From NCBI GenBank assembly GCA_913061025.1, contig CAJXUJ010000035.1, forward strand, positions 1 to 9,758: a stretch of DNA of 9,758 bases, in the 5' to 3' direction. Made by a program: the position numbers and the translations under genes. This document shows, piece by piece, positions 6,907 to 9,758 of the stretch. Source of the DNA: an uncultured Actinomycetes bacterium. GTDB taxonomy: Bacteria; Actinomycetota; Actinomycetes; S36-B12. Numbering within the stretch: position 1 is the first letter of the stretch; the number at the start of each line of letters is the position of its first letter. A model generated the notes under the pieces. It ran no database searches. It saw nothing but the letters and a program-made list of their open reading frames with translations, and had not been told where the DNA came from.

Positions 6907-7746
6907 TCAGACGCTCGAGGGCGCTTCCTTCATTTCCGATTCCTTGAACTCCGGAGAGTCCACGGCGCTCTTCTCGCGAGCGATCTTGTAGATCAGCAAA
7001 CCGAAGAGACACTTGGCGAGGACGTCCGCGAGCGAGTAGCCCACCTGACGCCAGACGAAGGCGTCTGCGCCATCGAGCCCGAACATCGGGAACATGTACG
7101 AGATGGGGTAGACGCCCCACGTCGCGAGCAGCAGCCAACGGAGCCCGTTGACGTCCTTGGCCACCTGACCGGGCTGGGTCTTGGTCGCTTTGGTGAGCTC
7201 GACGAAGAGCACGTACAGGATGTAGAGGAACGGGATGGTGGACAGCGCGCCCCAGATTGCCTTCGGTGCGGTGTCGACTGCGATTTCGCCCGGGTAACCC
7301 AGGACGATCATCAGCACCGATGCCGGGATCAACTTCATCATGAGGGACTTGCGAACCGCCGAAGGCAGAGCCAGAACCGCGATCGCTTCGAAGAGCAACA
7401 GCGGAACAGTCAGCAGCCAGTCCACGTACCGATAGCCCTCGTTGAAGCCCTCGCCGTTCACGAGCACGTAGGACATCGCGTTCATGGCTGTGGCGGGGTC
7501 ACCCTCGCCGACCGCAACGTAAGAGCCCTTGAAGGACTCGAAGATGCGCCAGTAGTGGTAGGCCGCGATCAGGGTGACGATCGAGGAAACAACGATCGCC
7601 TGGCGATACCTGGGTAGCACGCGGCCCTGGACCGCGAGCAGGAAGATGGTCGTCGCGAGCATCGATGCGAGCGCGAACGACAAAATGTTGTAGACAGTTT
7701 GAAATTGCGAATAGGTGAGTTCGAGGACTCCCACTCCAGCCTCCAT
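6907..7746 (-). CDS. Light-driven proton-pump rhodopsin (actinorhodopsin/xanthorhodopsin type)
   Basis: This 279-residue seven-helix retinal protein has helices at about 17-38, 50-70, 105-127, 134-151, 162-184, 199-221 and 231-254. Retinal would attach to Lys245 (SLADVLAK) in helix G. Helix C reads RYVDWLLTVPLLLFE, giving Asp109 (proton acceptor), Thr113 and Glu120 (proton donor), the D-T-E set of outward proton pumps such as proteorhodopsin. Leu117, at the proteorhodopsin 105 position, predicts green absorption. His64 in helix B fits the histidine that pairs with the acceptor Asp. Gly166 (IWGALST) aligns with bacteriorhodopsin Trp138 and xanthorhodopsin Gly156, where a carotenoid antenna can dock. 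The tail is charged and acidic. The ATG at 7746 lacks a Shine-Dalgarno; GTG at 7734 (residue 5) has GGAGG five bases upstream and may be the true start. No retinal-synthesis gene is present nearby. The gene has its own terminator and is divergent from mec. The pump assignment is strong by motif. Confidence 0.93.
   Translation of the reverse strand: MEAGVGVLELTYSQFQTVYNILSFALASMLATTIFLLAVQGRVLPRYRQAIVVSSIVTLIAAYHYWRIFESFKGSYVAVGEGDPATAMNAMSYVLVNGEGFNEGYRYVDWLLTVPLLLFEAIAVLALPSAVRKSLMMKLIPASVLMIVLGYPGEIAVDTAPKAIWGALSTIPFLYILYVLFVELTKATKTQPGQVAKDVNGLRWLLLATWGVYPISYMFPMFGLDGADAFVWRQVGYSLADVLAKCLFGLLIYKIAREKSAVDSPEFKESEMKEAPSSV
7740..7744 (-). promoter_or_regulatory. Shine-Dalgarno inside the 5' end of the rhodopsin frame
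   Basis: On the minus strand GGAGG ends five bases before a GTG (7734-7732) that is codon 5 of the ATG-initiated frame. No comparable site precedes the ATG at 7746. Either the GTG start is used, or this match is a coincidence of the Glu-Ala codons. Confidence 0.4.
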
Positions 7747-7836
7747 GCTTCGGGGACGGCGGCCAGGCGGCTGCCGTCGGTCGTTTCTGGTGGCTGCGCG
7801 GTCTCCCGGTGATCGCTCAGCGAACCAAAGCGTGGT

Positions 7837-7857
7837 GGGTGTCACACCCTTGCGCAA
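7837..7857. promoter_or_regulatory. Two adjoining palindromes in the rhodopsin/mec spacer (candidate operator)
   Basis: GGGTGT-C-ACACCC (7837-7849) is a perfect palindrome around one base, and TTGCGCAA (7850-7857) is a perfect 8-bp palindrome directly beside it. On the minus strand, TTGCGC (7857-7852) could act as a -35 element with CACGCT 17 bases further on as a -10, which puts the first palindrome in the spacer of a rhodopsin promoter. The promoter part is weak. The remainder of the 190-bp spacer shows no other strong element apart from the mec -10. Confidence 0.4.
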
Positions 7858-7923
7858 GTTGAACAAGCCGTGAACCGGTGATTGGGACGAAATTGAGTCG
7901 CTAAATGTCCGATTTATCCCGGC

Positions 7924-7929
7924 TAGGCT
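7924..7929 (+). promoter_or_regulatory. -10 box for leaderless mec transcript
   Basis: TAGGCT matches TANNNT and lies seven bases before the GTG start of mec at 7937, where no Shine-Dalgarno exists. Transcription from this box would start at or beside the GTG, giving a leaderless message. No TTGACA-like -35 was found at normal spacing. Confidence 0.6.
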
Positions 7930-7936
7930 GAGTCCC

Positions 7937-8362
7937 GTGCCTAGAAACCTCGTCCTCACCGAAGCGCTCGTTTCTGAGTTGGTCGCCCATGCCCGCAGGG
8001 ATCACCCCGACGAGGCGTGCGGCGTCATCGCAGGGCCGGATTACGGAAGCCCCAAGCGCTTCATCCCGATGGTGAACGCTGCTCGCTCTCCAACGTTCTA
8101 CGAATTCGACTCCGCTGACCTGCTCCGGCTGTACCGAGAGATGGACGATCGCGATGAGGTCCCAGCGGTTATCTATCACTCGCACACCGCCACCGAGGCT
8201 TATCCCTCGCGGACTGACATCTCCTATGCGTCCGAACCAGACGCTCACTATGTCTTGGTGTCTACTCGGGAAACGGGAAACGACGAGGGGCCCTTCGAGC
8301 TCCGCTCGTTCCACATCGTGGACGGCGTCGTGACCGAGGACACTGTGGAGGTAGTCGAGTGA
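7937..8362 (+). CDS. mec: Mec: zinc metalloprotease (JAMM/MPN) that releases cysteine from CysO
   Basis: In M. tuberculosis, Mec (Rv1334) cuts the newly attached cysteine from the C-terminus of CysO, freeing cysteine and the carrier. The 141-residue protein here has the complete JAMM set: Glu26 (HPDEACGVIAG), His81 and His83 (YHSH), Ser91 and Asp94 (PSRTD), with the HxH-x7-S-x2-D spacing intact, so it should bind zinc and be active. It is a soluble cytoplasmic protein. The GTG at 7937 is chosen because it follows a TAGGCT -10 box by seven bases and gives an N-terminus that matches the mycobacterial protein just before VAHARRDHPDEACGV. The sulfur-carrier gene cysO follows after 110 bases and has its own promoter. 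Upstream is the divergent rhodopsin gene, where M. tuberculosis has Rv1333 instead. Confidence 0.93.
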   Translation: MPRNLVLTEALVSELVAHARRDHPDEACGVIAGPDYGSPKRFIPMVNAARSPTFYEFDSADLLRLYREMDDRDEVPAVIYHSHTATEAYPSRTDISYASEPDAHYVLVSTRETGNDEGPFELRSFHIVDGVVTEDTVEVVE

Positions 8363-8384
8363 CAAGTTATTGAGCGTGATGAAC

Positions 8385-8399
8385 TGCAAAGGCTTTGCA
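8385..8399. promoter_or_regulatory. Perfect 15-bp palindrome upstream of cysO (candidate operator)
   Basis: TGCAAAG-G-CTTTGCA has 7-bp arms around a single base. The spacing is too tight for a good RNA hairpin and suits a dimeric DNA-binding protein better. It lies 22 bases after the mec stop and about 40 bases before the -10 box of cysO. Confidence 0.45.
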
Positions 8400-8438
8400 C
8401 CTGTTTGACCTCTAGTCGTGCTTTCAACTACTTCCACC

Positions 8439-8444
8439 TAGGCT
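8439..8444 (+). promoter_or_regulatory. -10 box of the cysO-cysM operon
   Basis: TAGGCT, the same hexamer as before mec, lies 28 bases before the cysO ATG. Here the message would have a short leader of about 20 bases with the Shine-Dalgarno AAAGGG (8461-8466). A TTGACC at 8405-8410 is too far away (28 bases) to be its -35. Confidence 0.5.
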
Positions 8445-8472
8445 GGAATAGCAACCGAAGAAAGGGTTCTGC

Positions 8473-8745
8473 ATGTCCGTGGAAGTCCGTGTCCCCACGA
8501 TCCTTCGCACCTACACCGGCGGAGAGAAGATCGTCACCGCTGAGGGCGCATCACTTCAGGAATTGATTGACAATCTCGATGCGAACTACGCCGGGATTGG
8601 TGAGCGTCTCGTTGACGAGTCCGGGCTGCGTCGCTTTGTGAACGTGTATCTCAACGATGAAGACGTTCGGTTCTTGGACGGTCTCGACACCGAACTCAGC
8701 GATGGTGATTCCGTGACGATCTTGCCCGCGGTTGCCGGCGGCTGA
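8473..8745 (+). CDS. cysO: CysO: ubiquitin-like sulfur carrier protein (ThiS/MoaD fold)
   Basis: CysO carries sulfide as a C-terminal thiocarboxylate and donates it to CysM for cysteine synthesis. The 90-residue protein has the beta-grasp pattern of ThiS/MoaD proteins and ends in Gly89-Gly90 (ILPAVAGG), the residues that are adenylated and thiolated. Stretches such as VPTILRTYTGG, RFVNVYLNDEDVRF and DGDSVTILPAVAGG closely match M. tuberculosis CysO (93 residues). AAAGGG lies six bases before the ATG. cysM starts one base after the stop codon, so the two are almost certainly cotranscribed and probably translationally coupled. In M. tuberculosis the activating enzyme is MoeZ; no such gene is in this window. 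Confidence 0.95.
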   Translation: MSVEVRVPTILRTYTGGEKIVTAEGASLQELIDNLDANYAGIGERLVDESGLRRFVNVYLNDEDVRFLDGLDTELSDGDSVTILPAVAGG

Positions 8746-8746
8746 C

Positions 8747-9694
8747 ATGCGGTTTGATTCCCTCCTCGACTCTGTCGGCCACACGCCCCTCGTGGGGCTG
8801 CCGACGCTGTCGCCGACCCCGGACATTCGACTCTGGGCAAAGTTGGAGGATCGCAATCCCACCGGCTCGGTCAAGGACCGGGCAGCACTGGCGATGATCA
8901 CCAAGGCTGAAAAGGACGGACTCCTGCACCCCGGTTCGGTGCTACTCGAACCGACGAGTGGTAACACCGGAATCTCGCTGGCCATGGTTGCCAAGCAGCG
9001 CGGCTACAAACTCATCTGCGTCATGCCGGAGAACACATCGCCCGAGCGCAGTCAGTTGCTCAAGATGTGGGGCGCCGAGATCATCTACTCGCCAGCCGCG
9101 GGTGGCTCGAACGAGGCCGTGCGTGTGGCCAAGGGGATAGCGGCTGAGAACCCGGACTGGGTCATGCTCTATCAGTACGGCAATGAGGCGAACGCCCTCG
9201 CGCACTATGAGACCACCGGGCCGGAACTACTCGCGGACCTTCCGACCATCACGCACTTCGTTGCGGGTCTGGGAACTACCGGAACCTTGATGGGGACCGG
9301 CCGGTTCTTCCGTGAGAACAAGCCGGATGTGCAGATCATCGCTGCCGAGCCGCGTTACGGCGAACTTGTCTACGGCCTGCGCAACCTCGACGAGGGCTTC
9401 GTTCCCGAGCTCTACGACGAATCGATCCTCACCGGTCGTTACTCGGTTGGACCACGAGACGCGGTTCGACGAACCCGCGAGCTTCTCGACAAAGAGGGCA
9501 TCTTCGCTGGCTTCTCCACCGGCGCGATTTTGCACGCGGCACTCGGGGTGGCCAGGAAGGCCGAGAAGGCGGGGGAGCCGGCCGACATCGCGTTCATCGT
9601 GTGCGACGGCGGCTGGAAGTACCTATCCACGGGCGCCTACGAAGGCACCCTCGAGGAGGCCGAGGCCGCCCTCGAAGGCCAACTCTGGGCGTAG
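8747..9694 (+). CDS. cysM: CysM: CysO-dependent cysteine synthase (O-phosphoserine sulfhydrylase)
   Basis: This PLP enzyme joins O-phosphoserine and the sulfide carried on CysO thiocarboxylate, forming a CysO-cysteine adduct that Mec then cleaves. The 315-residue protein carries the PLP lysine Lys43 (NPTGSVKDR), the substrate loop TSGNTG at 70-75 and the phosphate-binding GLGTTGT segment near 174-180. Arg212 (GLRNLDEGFVPELYD) aligns with Arg220 of M. tuberculosis CysM, which sets the preference for phosphoserine over acetylserine. The C-terminus EGQLWA is identical to the mycobacterial tail that reaches into the active site. The ATG at 8747 gives MRFDSLL, matching the mycobacterial start. A TTG at 8732 would overlap cysO and is unlikely. 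The 63 bases after the stop hold a tandem repeat. Function is assigned with high confidence from the matches and from the mec-cysO-cysM order. Confidence 0.96.
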   Translation: MRFDSLLDSVGHTPLVGLPTLSPTPDIRLWAKLEDRNPTGSVKDRAALAMITKAEKDGLLHPGSVLLEPTSGNTGISLAMVAKQRGYKLICVMPENTSPERSQLLKMWGAEIIYSPAAGGSNEAVRVAKGIAAENPDWVMLYQYGNEANALAHYETTGPELLADLPTITHFVAGLGTTGTLMGTGRFFRENKPDVQIIAAEPRYGELVYGLRNLDEGFVPELYDESILTGRYSVGPRDAVRRTRELLDKEGIFAGFSTGAILHAALGVARKAEKAGEPADIAFIVCDGGWKYLSTGAYEGTLEEAEAALEGQLWA

Positions 9695-9720
9695 ACCTCG
9701 CCTACCCCACCCCAACACGC

Positions 9721-9758
9721 CGCGAACTTGCACAAATACAGCGCGAACTTGCACAAAT
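9721..9758. repeat. Tandem 21-bp direct repeat, cut by window end
   Basis: CGCGAACTTGCACAAAT occurs at 9721-9737 and again, identical, at 9742-9758, separated by ACAG; the period is 21 bases. The second copy ends exactly at the window edge, so more copies may follow. It begins 27 bases after the cysM stop. The function is not known to me. Confidence 0.8.

Noticed and set aside
6805..7617. Plus-strand open frame opposite the rhodopsin gene
   Set aside because: It is antisense to a seven-helix protein with all functional residues intact, and its own product is charged and without known motifs; it also reads through the terminator stem.
7850..7860. TTGCGCAAGTT resembling the reverse complement of the repeat at the window end (TTGTGCAAGTT)
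   Set aside because: An 11-base match with one mismatch between two sites is within chance for this length of sequence, and there is no other shared context.
8405..8410. TTGACC as -35 element for cysO
   Set aside because: It is 28 bases from the TAGGCT -10 box, too far for a normal promoter.
9721..9758. CRISPR array
   Set aside because: The unit has a 21-bp period with only 4 bases between identical copies, so there are no spacers.

Overview
The window reads as chromosomal DNA of a high-GC actinomycete. The gene order clpS, DUF2017, mec, cysO, cysM is the one known from Mycobacterium tuberculosis (Rv1331, Rv1332, Rv1334-Rv1336). CysM, CysO and Mec closely resemble the mycobacterial proteins. 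Several genes start directly at a TANNNT-type -10 box with no leader, as is common in this phylum. A mycolic-acid lineage (Rhodococcus/Nocardia-like) is plausible, but that is inference. No tRNA, rRNA, CRISPR array or insertion sequence was seen.

Layout. Positions 2-709 hold the 3' part of an amino-acid-type periplasmic solute-binding protein. An HdeD/DUF308 membrane protein follows (850-1425), then a cluster of hairpins that includes a strong intrinsic terminator. Next come a short IclR-type regulator (1554-2201) and a secreted family 18 glycoside hydrolase with a basic C-terminal beta-sandwich tail (2280-4136). A large PLP-dependent class V aminotransferase / cysteine-desulfurase-like gene (4133-5881, minus) meets the hydrolase tail to tail with overlapping stop codons. 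A 55-bp divergent spacer separates it from clpS (5937-6236), which is followed by a DUF2017 gene (6249-6836).

The most notable part is 6850-7936. A complete microbial rhodopsin gene of the actinorhodopsin/xanthorhodopsin type lies on the minus strand (6907-7746). It sits between DUF2017 and mec, where M. tuberculosis carries Rv1333. It has its own minus-strand terminator and a 190-bp divergent spacer shared with mec that contains two palindromes. Its residues predict a green-absorbing outward proton pump, with a glycine at the position that allows a carotenoid antenna in xanthorhodopsin.

The last block is the sulfur-carrier cysteine pathway. CysO is a ubiquitin-like protein ending in Gly-Gly that carries sulfide as a thiocarboxylate. 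CysM joins it to O-phosphoserine, and the Mec metalloprotease releases cysteine from CysO. cysO and cysM are separated by one base and preceded by their own promoter and a perfect palindrome. The window ends inside a 21-bp tandem repeat.
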